The translations under genes and the position numbers were made by a program. Positions 54,965-64,000 of a stretch of DNA of 64,000 bases are shown here, piece after piece; position 1 is the stretch's first letter; the number at the start of each line of letters is the position of its first letter. The notes below the pieces were generated by a model that saw only the letters and a program-made list of their open reading frames with translations, made no database searches and had not been told where the DNA came from. The stretch comes from Bradyrhizobium sp. JYMT SZCCT0428. GTDB taxonomy: Bacteria > Pseudomonadota > Alphaproteobacteria > Rhizobiales > Xanthobacteraceae. The stretch spans positions 51,636-115,635 of the forward strand of contig NZ_JAFCLS010000029.1 of NCBI RefSeq assembly GCF_018131075.1, written 5' to 3'.

Positions 54965-55288
54965 TCAAGAAGGCCTGCATCGGCTGCGCCGGATTTTCCC
55001 ATCACCATCGAAAAATAGAACCGCGTTCACAACGCCGCCGGACACGCGGTAGCTGACGACGATGCCACCGTCGAAAAGGTTCAAATTAGTGAGTTCACCG
55101 GCTGGCTTTTCGATAAAGCGTTGTTGCCAGTAAGCCCGAATTGCGGCTCGGCCGTGCAACTGTTGCGCCCCATTGCAATCGCATTGCAGCGCGGCATCAG
55201 CAGAATACATTTCCACAATTGAAAGGTCGGCCGCGCGATATGCGTCAAGCCAATCGACCGCAGCGGCCATCGGGTCAAAGGAAGCCAT
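54965..55288 (-). CDS. NTF2/SnoaL-like small protein B
   Basis: A 107-residue tandem paralogue of protein A: AVDWLDAYRAADLSIVEMYS, LQCDCNGAQQLHGRAAIRAY and FIEKPAGELTNLNL. The ATG at 55288 follows taggcgaggaa. Both genes are on the same strand, in line, about 80 bp apart, so they may be expressed together. Confidence 0.7.
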   Translation of the reverse strand: MASFDPMAAAVDWLDAYRAADLSIVEMYSADAALQCDCNGAQQLHGRAAIRAYWQQRFIEKPAGELTNLNLFDGGIVVSYRVSGGVVNAVLFFDGDGKIRRSRCRPS

Positions 55289-55458
55289 TTCCTCGCCTAC
55301 ATGCCATAATCTACGCGCGATTTTGAGCGGGTCCAATGAACGACGGCTAAACGGGATACCGCAAAAATACGGGTATCGAGCCCTTGTGGCACAAACGGCA
55401 CAAGCCACTGGATGCCCGCGGGTGTAGCGTGATTTCATACACGCAACGAGGACATGCC

Positions 55459-55551
55459 ATGGCAGTCGAATTCCTCTATCGAGCAGCTATCATCGCTCTC
55501 GGCATCATGAACATTGGCCTAGTTGCAGTCCTGTTGTTCGCGGGCGGCTAA
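55459..55551 (+). CDS. Tiny membrane peptide (30 residues)
   Basis: The frame reads MAVEFLYRAAIIALGIMNIG then LVAVLLFAGG: a single hydrophobic helix with a short polar start. A purine-rich aacgagga lies upstream. A terminator is not obvious. It may be real or a chance ORF. Confidence 0.4.
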   Translation: MAVEFLYRAAIIALGIMNIGLVAVLLFAGG

Positions 55552-56059
55552 AGCCAAGCAGACTTTCCTGCGATTTTATGAGTACACGCCCTAGATCTCG
55601 CGATCGCGCGTGGATGGCTGTGGCTGCACGAGAGTGGCACCTATGTGAAGTTCACAACGGGCGGTGCCGAGCGGTTTGCCTAAAAGTCGGCGGCCAGATT
55701 CGAGCCCTGAGCAAACAGATACCGCCTTCAGTTAGACTGCTCCATCACGCGGCTGAACGCCGGATGTTGCCGGTGCTTAATCTTAATCCAGCGCGGCGAT
55801 CGGCCGCCGCGGCAACTGCTCTCGCGATGCTTCGAGACCAACCCCCTGCCCCATCAATAAATGCGCATACGGCATCCCGAGTTCTGTTCAATTGTGCTCA
55901 CAATTCAAATTGAACATGGCCATCGTTGGCCGGCCGATTGTCCCTTGTTCCCGGTCAGGTCGGTCATACGGAGTACCTCTTGTTGGCGCTGCCTCCCGGT
56001 TGAACCTCGCGTAGGCTCGATGACTTACGAGAGCGGGTTTGGGGGAAACGGAGGTTTCC
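55552..56059. other. Decayed intergenic region
   Basis: It contains the third ligase remnant (55735-55850, minus strand). The ORFs present have no recognisable motif and no ribosome binding sites. The rest is unassigned. Confidence 0.5.
55735..55850 (-). pseudogene. ATP-dependent DNA ligase remnant 2 (C-terminal scrap)
   Basis: The DNA is recognisably related to 49915-50030, which encodes the ligase C-terminus: both read gcggctgaacgccggatg-style (cggctgaacgccggatg) and continue with similar ttgatccagcg segments. Only about 115 bp remains, with indels, so this is a decayed fragment. Confidence 0.6.
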
Positions 56060-56432
56060 ATGACCAACTCGAATGGACGACCGACGCGTCTCTATCGGTT
56101 GATCGTAGCTCGCATGGCGGGATGGAGTGCGGTTGCTTTACACGTGGTTCAAAAGTCTCAAGAACAAGGCGGGCGAAGCGTGTTGTGACAGCGGAGATGG
56201 CCACCACGCGGAGGCCGAGTGGGACATGGCGAAAGGTGGCTATAGAGTCCTGCTGATGCATCCCCATCGGCCAACCGAACCCGGGCAATGGTTCGACGTG
56301 CCATACTCCGTCGTGATCGACCAGCCGAACCTCAGCGGCATCGCGATGGTTTGGTGGGCGCCGTCCTACGACAGCCGCGATGGAAGTATGACGCCTATGT
56401 GGCGCTGCTTCATTCCGGGACCAGGGGGTTGA
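56060..56432 (+). pseudogene. Secreted small protein, likely frameshifted
   Basis: The C-terminal frame (from GTG 56127) reads FKSLKNKAGEACCDSGDGHH, AEWDMAKGGYRVLL, PGQWFDVPYSVVIDQPN and WRCFIPGPGG. This recalls a small secreted family with a WFKSL-x-CC motif. The matching N-terminus lies in another frame: MTNSNGRPTRLYRLIVARMA with a hydrophobic end, starting at 56060. Joining them needs an indel near 56142. Confidence 0.5.
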
Positions 56433-56483
56433 ATCCCTTTTCCCTGACGCTCCGGTGTGCGCAACTGTAATCGGAGAGGCCCC

Positions 56484-57845
56484 ATGACGGTCAAAGACGC
56501 AGCACTGGCAGAGCTTCGAACAGCGCTCCGGGGCTCCGTGCTCACGCCCGGCGACACCGGCTACGACGCCGCACGGCAGATCTTCAACGCGATGATCGAC
56601 TGTAGACCAGCGCTGGTCGCGCGATGCGCGACGGCCGCCGATATCCGCGCATGCGTCGGATTTGCGCAAGCGCACGGGCTTGTTGTTTCGGTGCGCAGCG
56701 GGGGCCACAACGTCTCTGGCAAGGCGGTCATCGATGGGGGCTGATGATCGACCTCTCGCTGATGAAGGGATGCCGCATCGACCCGGTGCGCCGCACGGCC
56801 CGTGCCGAGCCGGGGCTGACGCTCGCGGAATTCGACCATAACTGCCAAGTTTTCGCCTTGGCCACCACGATGGGCGCTGTCTCCCCTACAGGCATCGCCG
56901 GCCCTACGCTTGGCGGTGGCGTCGGCTGGCTATGCAGCAAGTACGGTCTCACCTGCGACAATCTATTGTCGGTCGACATTGTGACTGCCGATGGTCGGTT
57001 GCGCACTGCCAGCCCTCTTGAGCACCCCGATCTGTTCTGGGCCGTGTGCGGCGGCGGCGGCAACGTCGGCATCGTCACGTCGTTCGAGTACCGCCTGCAT
57101 GAAGTGGGGCCGGTGCTAGGCGGTAGCGTCGTGTTTCCGTTTACCAAGGCCAAGACCGTACTCGCCTTTTACGACGACTTCGCACGCAGCTGCCCAGACG
57201 AGTTGAGCGTCAACGCCGCGCTGTCGACCACCGCCGACGGTGTGCCAGTCGTCGGCATCGGCGTCGCCTGGTGCGGTGCGCTCGATCTCGGTGACCGCGT
57301 GCTCAGGCCCCTGCACGCGTTTGAAACGCCGCTCGCTGACACCATCGCGTCAAGGCGATACGTCGACCTCCAGCGCGCCAGCGACGCCTTCTTCCCGCTC
57401 GAACGACGACACTACTGGAAGGCCGGCTGGCAGCGCCGGCTCACCCCGGCGGGAATCGACGTGATAGTCGAGTTTGCGGCGCGGCGTCCGTCACCGTATA
57501 TGAGACTTTCGCTCCAGCAGATGCACGGTGCGGCTGCACGGGTGCCGCCGAGCGCCACCGCATTCGTCCACCGTCATGACCAGTGGGAGGTCCAGATGCT
57601 GTCGCAGTGGCTTGACCCCGCCGATGACGAGGTGAACATCGGCTGGACCCGCGAGTGCTACGCCGCGCTGGAGCCGCATCTCGAACGCGCCGTGTATGTG
57701 AACTCGCTCGGCGGTGATGAGACTTCTCGCATCCGCGAAGCTTATGGCGCCAACTACGAGCGATTAGCCGCCATTAAGGCGATACGACCCGACGAACTTC
57801 TTCCGCACCAATCAGAACGTGGCGACGCCGCCTCTGTTGAACTAA
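56484..57845 (+). pseudogene. Berberine-bridge-type FAD-linked oxidase, two frameshifts
   Basis: The three segments together form a complete bicovalent-FAD oxidase (FAD_binding_4 plus BBE). Segment one ends VSVRSGGHNVSGKAVIDGG with the His for FAD attachment. After a shift near 56740 (one G missing) it continues LMIDLSLMKGCRIDPVRRTA, and GWLCSKYGLTCDNLLS supplies the Cys. A second shift near 57781 restores YDPTNFFRTNQNV at the C-terminus, stop at 57845. The ATG at 56484 follows ggagaggcccc. Confidence 0.8.
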
Positions 57846-57887
57846 GCGTGCACCCGGATTCAGTGCAGGGACCATTGGAGCAACAGG

Positions 57888-58394
57888 ATGCGCCGGCGTT
57901 TCGGTCATCGCGCCGTCGTCAGCGACAACGTGCCGTTTCGAGGATAACGAGGTAGCTCTCTTGCGCCTGAGCGCGGGATCCGCGATCATCGACGGCGAAG
58001 TCGTCGTTCCGGCCGCCGACGGCACAACGGATTTTTCGGTCCTGCAGAACGAGCTGAAGGGAAAATCGACTCGCATCGTGCTGGTCGCCTTCGACTTGCT
58101 CTACCTCAACGGTTACGACCTGCGGAAGCTGCCGCTGATGGAGCGTAAGGCGCACCTCAGAGGGCTGATCGCGGCGACCGACGTTCAGCGAGAGTTTGCG
58201 ACCGACGGTCGCGAGATCTACGCGCATGCCTGCAAGGTCGGCCTCGAAGGCGTCGTCTCAAAGGAGGGCAACGACCTGCTCTACGCCGGCAAGGTCGACC
58301 ATGGCTTCGACAAGACATCCGCGGCAGAGTTGCGGCGACGGCTCACGCCGCTGACCGGCACCCATTTTTCAAAGGGCTGCGGGAAGACCAGTAG
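57888..58394 (+). pseudogene. ATP-dependent DNA ligase (LigD-type) remnant 3
   Basis: The open part has SAIIDGEVVVPAADGTTDFS, VLVAFDLLYLNGYDLRKLPL, KVGLEGVVSK and NDLLYAGKVDHGFDKTSA. After VSK the sequence jumps to the OB-domain start, so about 30-40 residues are missing, and a second internal gap precedes a shifted HPFFKGLREDQ. The N-terminal active-site lysine region is absent. It is a deleted pseudogene. Confidence 0.8.
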
Positions 58395-59107
58395 CCCGTG
58401 TACGCAGGAACGTTTTGCTGCTGTGTCAGTTTAATCGATTGGAAAGATCGCGTCACAACGAGGCTCACGCTGGCGCGTCCCATCCTTATTGGGAGGATGC
58501 AATGCTAGAACCCCAGCCATCCCGTTTCCTAGTCAGGCGGGATCGTACCGAAACAAGCTGGATGGTTTGCGTAAGTTGAAGCGGCCTGCCCGATTTGAGG
58601 ATGAAGAATTGGTGGGGTTATCGCTCTCCGCCGCGGAGCATCTCAGGGACACCTTAAACGCCGCTAACAGCGCATCAACGCCGACCGAAACAAAAGAAAG
58701 AGGGATTCGACCAGACGCGTTTCGGCCCCTCGAACGCGGCGCAATGCGGAACCCTACCCGCTAAAAAACGGTGCTCTCGCTGAGATCAAGTACCGAGCGA
58801 GGTCAGCCGAGACTCCGTCCTTTCGGATATCCAACTTCGGTCACCGCACTCGCATTTGAACATGTGGAAAGTTCGGCCGGTAAAGAAGAGCGCGAAGAAG
58901 TTTCACGGAAGGAGAAATGAGAACGCGCGGGCCTGGCTCCAAATATCGCCAGCATACCGCGCGCCCTCATGACGGCCACCTTGGGGGTTAGGCCGCCACA
59001 TTATAGTTTGTTTTCCCGCGCGAGACGCTCTGCCGAAGTTCGAACGGAAGGCGTCATCCACTTTCTTGCGCGCAGTGACCGCATCTAAGCCGGCTTTTTC
59101 CTATCCA
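58395..59107. other. Intergenic region, no gene recognised
   Basis: There is an open frame at 58489-58764, but its codon use and lack of a binding site argue against a gene. I see no repeat, tRNA or terminator. Confidence 0.45.
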
Positions 59108-59335
59108 TCATCCCCACCTAGCGAGCTGCAGATGATGCGGCTGTTTACGATAACTCTCGATCGCGCGGTTTGAGAGCATGAGCGGCCGGCGCTCGCCGCT
59201 CATTATCTGCGACTGGATGTCCCAAAGCAGGAATTCGGCGGTATGCTGCTTGTCAGCAAGCTCACCTATGCCGTCGAGGTAATCCCAGGCGATTTGAAGC
59301 GAGTTCTCGATAAGAGTTGGAAGCTGTGCGGTCAT
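59108..59335 (-). CDS. Small conserved hypothetical protein
   Basis: A 75-residue protein, MTAQLPTLIENSLQIAWDYL at the start and MSGERRPLMLSNRAIESYRK near the end. I recall this as a common Bradyrhizobium family of helical proteins with no known function. It is directly downstream of the ligase gene on the same strand. Confidence 0.65.
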   Translation of the reverse strand: MTAQLPTLIENSLQIAWDYLDGIGELADKQHTAEFLLWDIQSQIMSGERRPLMLSNRAIESYRKQPHHLQLARWG

Positions 59336-59358
59336 GAATTATGAACACGGCTGCGGCT

Positions 59359-60258
59359 TTATCGTTCCTTTTTGCTCAGGCCTTTGAACGAGCTTTGCCG
59401 GAGTAAACCTTCCGAGGTGATGTCCCGGTACTCAACATCCGCCATGAACACCCGGTCCACCCAGGTCGCCCGAGGCTTCTTCACATGCTTGGTCAACTTG
59501 GATTTCGGGCTGACCACGGTATCGAGTTGCTTGCGGATTTGGCTGGAGCTGGTTCGAGACCAGCCTGTCCCGACCTTGCCCATGTAAACCAGATCTTTGC
59601 CTTCCTTCTTCCCGAGGTAGAGCGCGGCGACGCCGGTAGGATCTTTGACGAACCCGATGACGGGGAATTTCCCCTCGATGACCGTTTTGATTTTCTGCCA
59701 GGCCTCTGTCCGCTCCGATCGGTATGGCGTCGTCGCGTTCTTGGAAATAATGCCTTCCCAGCCTAGCTTCGCGGCGTGCTTAAACATCTCCTGCCCGTCG
59801 CCGGTTAGATGTTTCCTGTAGATAACAGGCAGGTCCACGTCTTCGTCGCCGAGCAGGTCAGCCAGCATCTGCTTGCGTTCGAGTTGGGGCAACTTCCTGA
59901 GGTCGCCGTCACGCCAGAGGAGATCGCAGGCATAGTAGACCAGCCGATCCTGCTTACCCGCGGCTAACTCGGCCTGGAGTTCGGAAAAGTTGGTCCGTCC
60001 TTCGTGGACCACAGCCGCCTCCCCATCGATGATCGCTTGCCGAGATATCGAAGGCGCCGGCGATGAGGGAAAAGCGTTTGGTCCAATCGAGCCCGTTGCG
60101 GGTGTAGACCTTCTTCCGGCCGGCGTTGACATGAACCTGGACGCGGTAGCCGTGTATTTGATTTCGTGAATCCATTGCTCACCCTTCGGAGCCTTGCTCT
60201 TCAGGGTCGCAAGCTGGGGCTTAATGAACCCCGGCATCTCGGTACGCTTCATACGCAA
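59359..60258 (-). pseudogene. ATP-dependent DNA ligase (LigD-type) 4, two compensating indels
   Basis: The longest ligase copy, with core and OB domains: KPQLATLKSKAPKGEQWIHE then the active-site motif EIKY; next IDGEAAVVHEGRTNFSELQA; then LYLGKKEGKDLVYMGKVGTG and ATWVDRVFMADVEYRDITSE. Between about 60160 and 60030 the proper residues (DGYRVQVHV, VYTRNGLDWTKRFSLIA) are in another frame, so two indels cancel. A normal family member has them in frame. No polymerase or phosphoesterase domain, and no ku gene, is visible. Confidence 0.82.
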
Positions 60259-60366
60259 CTCACAAAAATAACCCTGTCGCGCCGCGATGACTTAAGGAAG
60301 CAAATGCAAAACGAAAATAGGAAATGAAACGCCGCTAGAAGGTAAATTCCTCTAGCGGCAATTTCT

Positions 60367-60660
60367 TTATCGGGTTGTGGTAGGTGCAGCCGGTGTGGTC
60401 GGTGCCGGAGCGGTCGGGGCAGCCGGAGGGATCGGCCGCGTAGACGAGCCTGTGGTCATGCCGGGCGTGGTATTGTCAGCAACGCGCGGTCCGCTCCACG
60501 GTGCCCACATAAACAGAACGGCCATTACAGCAACGGCAGCGATCAGCATCATCCACCCGGAGCTCATACCTTCATAGCGGTCGTTGGGAGTCAGCGGATC
60601 TTGGTTCAGCCTCATGTTGTCGCGATTCAGATTATTGCGGTTCAGATCGTCGTTAAGCAT
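60367..60660 (-). CDS. Small single-pass membrane protein with Pro-rich tail
   Basis: A 97-residue protein: Asn/Leu/Arg-rich start (MLNDDLNRNNLNRDNMRLNQ), one transmembrane helix (WMMLIAAVAVMAVLFMWAPW), and a Pro/Ala/Thr tail. I recall it as a conserved family in Bradyrhizobium. Function unknown. Confidence 0.7.
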   Translation of the reverse strand: MLNDDLNRNNLNRDNMRLNQDPLTPNDRYEGMSSGWMMLIAAVAVMAVLFMWAPWSGPRVADNTTPGMTTGSSTRPIPPAAPTAPAPTTPAAPTTTR

Positions 60661-61376
60661 TTCGGTTCCTCCTCAGCTGCCCGCATAATGCAACCTTTGC
60701 AAAACACAATAGTTCCTGTGCTGCACCGCGTTACAACACCTGCGCCAACATCGCGGGAGCTTCGCCGCTTGTGAGGGGCAGGGTCGCTCCCGAGCTGTTT
60801 AACCCAAGTCCATGATCGACGTGAACACGGCATACTTCGAAGAGATATCAGACAAAGCCTTTCCGGTCGCCCGACGCATGGAACGGACCCAAATTATTCG
60901 CCGACGGGGCATGACTTGGTTGAGGGGATATCTGGGATCGATTGACCGAAGCCTTGGTTATAGCTCGGCGCTGCGTGGAGGCGTGATGTTCAAACCAAAG
61001 TATCCGGGAAGCCCTCAAGACCGCAGCCGCCGCTTGAGATCAGGTATCGGCGATGGCTATTCAACCAGCCTTGCACGAAATAATCCGCGAGTGTTCGGCA
61101 TTCCGCCTCACAGGAAGCTTCTGTGCAACCCAGATGCGTTAACTGGGATGCCGCTCAGTCCCTCTGACCCCCTCAGTGATGGGTCTTTTTGACGGGCCCG
61201 CTGTCAGTCATCGAAGGGGCGACGGATCCCTCAGTTTGGAGGCGTTTAGAGGCGGTCCGCGAAAAATATTAGTGTTTCCATCGGTCTTCGAGCCGTGCTG
61301 ATTTTCGCCTAGTGGCGCGCCGCTCATCGGCCTTCATCTCGCGGCCTAGCTGCTTTGACAGCCATGGACGCATCGA
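60661..61376. other. Intergenic region, no gene accepted
   Basis: An open frame at 60812-61192 (plus) encodes a basic 126-residue product without recognisable motif and was not accepted. Nothing else stands out; the lower GC suggests transferred DNA. Confidence 0.4.
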
Positions 61377-61709
61377 TCATGGCACAGCGAAGTCTTCAAG
61401 CAAGAACGGCTTTCGGAGCACCGGCCTGTCGCTGAACAAGGTTGGCCGCCCCTCCGGACCATAGCCGCTGACGAATACGAATGGCAGACCCCGCGCCGCC
61501 ACGATCTCAGCAATGGGACTGATGTTAAAGCCGGCGACATTGATGTCGAAAATCGCTAAATCAAATACGGAAGTACGGGCCAGCGGTTCAGCCTCGTGGA
61601 TACTTCCTGCCTCGGCGACAACGCGATGCCCGAGCTCTTCGAGCATCTCGACGATCATCATCCTTATTAGCGCCTCGTCTTCAACCAAAAATACGGCGAC
61701 GCTCTGCAT
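61377..61709 (-). CDS. Single-domain response regulator
   Basis: A 110-residue receiver domain: FLVEDEALIRMMIVEMLEEL with the acidic pocket, FDLAIFDINVAGFNISPIAE with the phosphorylatable Asp, and LRKPF with the Lys. It starts immediately after the stop of the PilZ-like gene upstream on the same strand (TAG then ATG), so they are coupled. Confidence 0.88.
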   Translation of the reverse strand: MQSVAVFLVEDEALIRMMIVEMLEELGHRVVAEAGSIHEAEPLARTSVFDLAIFDINVAGFNISPIAEIVAARGLPFVFVSGYGPEGRPTLFSDRPVLRKPFLLEDFAVP

Positions 61710-62027
61710 CTAACTCTGGCCCTGAGAAGTTGAGCACCGCAGAGACTTTCTGCGCTCGTCGATCGTTGAGGTTATTCTGCAGAACGAAACGCCTAGGCGC
61801 GTTCCTTTTCGCCATATGACGGTGCAGGAATAGATATTGTTTTTTCGTACAACGATCAAAGTGAACTGATCGGGGACAAAACTCTCGGGAGCTGCGTCCA
61901 ACGCAGCGTCAATTTCCGAAAGATTGCGGATAACGCAGGGGACAGAAAAATCGCCGAACCTCATCAAACCATCGCGGCGTGCTGCGTGCTTCGGTATCGG
62001 CTGGTGCGATGGTTGGCATCGGCTCAC
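61710..62027 (-). CDS. PilZ-domain-like small protein
   Basis: A 105-residue protein with RRDGLMRFGDFSVPCVIRNL, SEIDAALDAAP and TLIVVRKNNIYSCTVIWRKG followed by RLGVSFC. This is the short PilZ-type family of Bradyrhizobium that ends with a W-R-x-x-x-x-GV-F block. The cyclic di-GMP-binding RxxxR motif is not certain here. Confidence 0.75.
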   Translation of the reverse strand: MSRCQPSHQPIPKHAARRDGLMRFGDFSVPCVIRNLSEIDAALDAAPESFVPDQFTLIVVRKNNIYSCTVIWRKGTRLGVSFCRITSTIDERRKSLRCSTSQGQS

Positions 62028-62496
62028 CTGTAAAAACTAATCGTTTACGGTGGGCTTAACCCGTAAAGCGTCCGGAAAACGGGCAAGAAACTTGCAGACG
62101 CGCTTAAAGTTTGGCTAATGCGCCGGCCAACTTAGGTTCGGGTTTTGAAGATCACGCGCTAAATGTCAATACCGTTCGGCAGATATGATCTGCATCCCGC
62201 TCCGCTTACCCCTGTTCACCGCGACTGATTGCAGTCTCTCCCGATACGAAGGTACTGAATTGTTCGACGCTGTATAACAATACCATACGTTGCCCCTATC
62301 TCACAAACATTTCCCTACGATTTCAATGACGGTTACATCCCTCTCGATTGCACCTTTCACACATAAAACACCGAGCCTATGAGTTGGACGCATCGGTATA
62401 TATCCATTCATCGCCACGAGAATTCCTGCATGAAAGGAACGGGGCCTCAACAGCTTGCGTTATTACATTTGTTTCCATTTGTTTGTGAGGCCGTCC
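62028..62496. other. AT-rich upstream region of the RlpA gene
   Basis: No gene is evident. The region is much more AT-rich than most of the window (for example near 62270-62360), consistent with promoter DNA or foreign origin. Confidence 0.4.
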
Positions 62497-63018
62497 ATGC
62501 GACTTATTTTTGGAATAGTCGCGATTATTACAGTTCCGGCTTGGTTGTGCACAGATGTCGATTCTGCTTCAGCACAGACCTTCATTGATCGATGGTCGAT
62601 CATTCCAAAAGCGCACGCAGAACCGGCACCCGAGGCATACGACCAGCCCAGACACAATCCTCCGCTAGAGCAACCCCCGACCGGGGTGGAGACGGCTCAT
62701 CGTCCGGAAGAGCGCTCAGCTTCTCGACCTTCAAACCGCGTTTTTTCTGGAAAAGCCTCTTACTATTCATATCCGACAGGAAAAACAGCGAGCGGAGCCC
62801 CGTTCATTCGCAATTCCCTGACCGCTGCCCACCGCAACCTACCGTTCGGCACAAGAGTTCGTGTAACTGATCTTGCCAGCAGCAAGTCAGTAGTAGTTCG
62901 TATCAACGACCGGGGACCTTGGGTTCGCGGCCGCGTCCTCGACCTTTCGCTCGGTGCTGCGCGCAGTTTAGGAATTACGGACCGCGGCGTGGCCCAGGTT
63001 CGCGTTGAGGTATTATAG
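62497..63018 (+). CDS. RlpA-like septal-ring lytic transglycosylase
   Basis: A 173-residue secreted protein with a signal peptide (LIFGIVAIITVPAWLCTDVD) and a double-psi beta-barrel: SGKASYYSYPTGKTASGAPF, AAHRNLPFGTRVRVTDL, RINDRGPWVRGRVLDLSLGA. The conserved acidic and aromatic residues of RlpA are in place, so it may cleave denuded glycan strands at the septum. It lacks a SPOR domain. The ATG at 62497 follows gtgaggccgtcc. Confidence 0.88.
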   Translation: MRLIFGIVAIITVPAWLCTDVDSASAQTFIDRWSIIPKAHAEPAPEAYDQPRHNPPLEQPPTGVETAHRPEERSASRPSNRVFSGKASYYSYPTGKTASGAPFIRNSLTAAHRNLPFGTRVRVTDLASSKSVVVRINDRGPWVRGRVLDLSLGAARSLGITDRGVAQVRVEVL

Positions 63019-63396
63019 CTTTCAGCAAGATGGATCGAGCTGCAAAAGCGCGCACGAGGCCAGCGCTTCGTCGCCGTCCCCGCCCTTAATCGATGACCTC
63101 GTTCGCAGACACCAAAAGTGCTTGCGGCATGATCAGTCCCCGCGCCCTCGCGGACTGAAAGTTGACGATTCCTACGATCACCGTGCGCGGTGACGGGTCA
63201 ATACATTGGATTCAGTCAAATGACGAAATTTACGTCATTTCACCTAAGCGCAGGGCGATTTCCGCTTTAGATGAGCTCAGCGAGAGCCTTGCCCGATGCC
63301 AGCTTGGGCCAACGGGTCACTTCGCCAACTATCGGCCCGGTTGGCCTGCATGCAGGTTCTTGCACGGAAACGACCGCGCCGGGTCTTATGAATAGT
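63019..63396. other. Intergenic region, no gene recognised
   Basis: Frames on both strands are short and without motif. No repeat or hairpin is prominent. Confidence 0.4.
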
Positions 63397-63585
63397 TCAC
63401 CCTTTCTGTTTTTCTTTTGCGCTTTTTCCATCGGAGCTTTTAGAGCGTTCATCGAAGCGATCAGCGCCCTTAGCTAGATCGTGCCCCGTCTTGCTCTCGT
63501 TTTTCGCTTCTTCCTTAGCAGTCGCCTCGCGCAAGCCTTCAGCGGCCCGTTCCCCCGCATTTGATGATTTTCGTTCGTCATCCAT
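63397..63585 (-). CDS. Small highly charged protein
   Basis: A 62-residue protein almost wholly of charged and small residues: MDDERKSSNAGERAAEGLRE, ATAKEEAKNESKTGHD, then a Lys-rich end. It is probably unstructured or a single helix. The ATG at 63585 has an excellent Shine-Dalgarno (gggaaggagcatcaa), which outweighs the long upstream frame. It may be a stress-type protein, though that is only suggested by composition. Confidence 0.65.
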   Translation of the reverse strand: MDDERKSSNAGERAAEGLREATAKEEAKNESKTGHDLAKGADRFDERSKSSDGKSAKEKQKG

Positions 63586-63877
63586 TTGATGCTCCTTCCC
63601 TGATAACACGCTTTTCTCCAGGAATACCTCTTTGTCTATCCCAGCTAGGCCGCAACAATTTCCAATCAGTTCGCTTGGACATTGTTCCAGTTCCGTTGAG
63701 GCTCGTGCGCGTCCCGGCGTAAAGGTGACCTCAGTCGAGGCGCGCGGGAAAAGCCGACATCGAAGATTACAAGCAGCATGTCCGCTAAGGTTCATTCGCG
63801 TCGGTTTAGCCAGACCACGGCCAGGACAGACAGGCATGTCTCAAAAGTGCCCCTTGGCAGAAGTGATCGTGGCCCAG

Positions 63878-64000
63878 CTACTTGCGCGCCGCATCCGATA
63901 CGTTGATCGCTGCGGGAATGAGTCCGAGATCTTTGAAGGTGTCGGCGATCCTCTGCTGTTCGGCGATAACCGAACTGCTGATCGGCAGGATGTCGAAGGT
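63878..64000 (-). CDS. ABC-transporter substrate-binding protein, 3' end only
   Basis: The minus-strand frame entering from the right edge reads TFDILPISSSVIAEQQRIAD then TFKDLGLIPAAINVSDAARK and a stop at 63878. This is the C-terminal end of the SsuA/TauA/NrtA-like periplasmic receptors for aliphatic sulfonates or similar. The rest is outside the window. Confidence 0.7.
   Translation of the reverse strand, partial: TFDILPISSSVIAEQQRIADTFKDLGLIPAAINVSDAARK

Noticed and set aside
58489..58764. 91-codon plus-strand ORF
   Set aside because: No motif, no binding site and unusual codon use inside decayed DNA.
60812..61192. 126-codon plus-strand ORF
   Set aside because: Basic, low-complexity product with no family resemblance; start context weak.
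1..64000. CRISPR array, prophage, integrase, complete insertion sequence, rRNA genes
   Set aside because: None was seen: no regular spacer repeats, no transposase or integrase motifs and no rRNA-like sequence.

Overview
The window looks like chromosome of a high-GC alphaproteobacterium, most likely Bradyrhizobium or a close relative. This rests on recognising many small rhizobial gene families, on the short interspersed repeats seen here (including two perfect 30-bp inverted repeats), and on GTG/TTG starts behind good Shine-Dalgarno sequences. No search was run, so the genus is an inference.

Positions 1-47 kb are mostly ordinary genome. They hold housekeeping genes (hisI, folE, an IscU-like scaffold, yidD, thrS, a gamma-carbonic anhydrase, cysE), transporters (APC permease, MFS), signalling genes (receiver protein, HWE histidine kinase, Crp/Fnr regulator, tandem PilZ, PAS protein), hydrolases (five alpha/beta-fold proteins, a patatin, a rhomboid, a caspase-like peptidase, a BTLCP protease) and many small secreted or membrane proteins. 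The window opens inside a Bug-family substrate-binding protein and closes inside an ABC-transporter substrate-binding protein.

The most striking locus is 43.6-48.3 kb. A three-gene minus-strand operon encodes a VioB-like ferritin-fold protein, a LodA/GoxA-type (probable CTQ) amine or amino-acid oxidase and a LodB-like flavoprotein. It is bracketed by a direct repeat of about 150 bp whose inner 70 bp are nearly identical. The right copy abuts tRNA-Leu(UAA). This resembles a mobile or duplicated metabolic cassette for oxidising an amino acid and coupling the product.

From 48.4 to 61 kb the DNA is accessory and decayed. It has small orphan genes, four separate remnants of LigD-type ATP-dependent DNA ligases, a broken berberine-bridge-type flavin oxidase, a DUF2971-like protein with a duplicated N-terminal domain next to a HEPN-like protein, and tandem NTF2-like paralogues. 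After 61 kb come a receiver/PilZ pair, an RlpA-like protein and a charged small protein.

A recurrent oddity is the number of broken reading frames: about a dozen single-base or short indels, several in G/C runs, plus one in-frame stop. Some hit families that would normally be intact, so part of this may be sequencing error rather than biology; the ligase fragments look like true decay.
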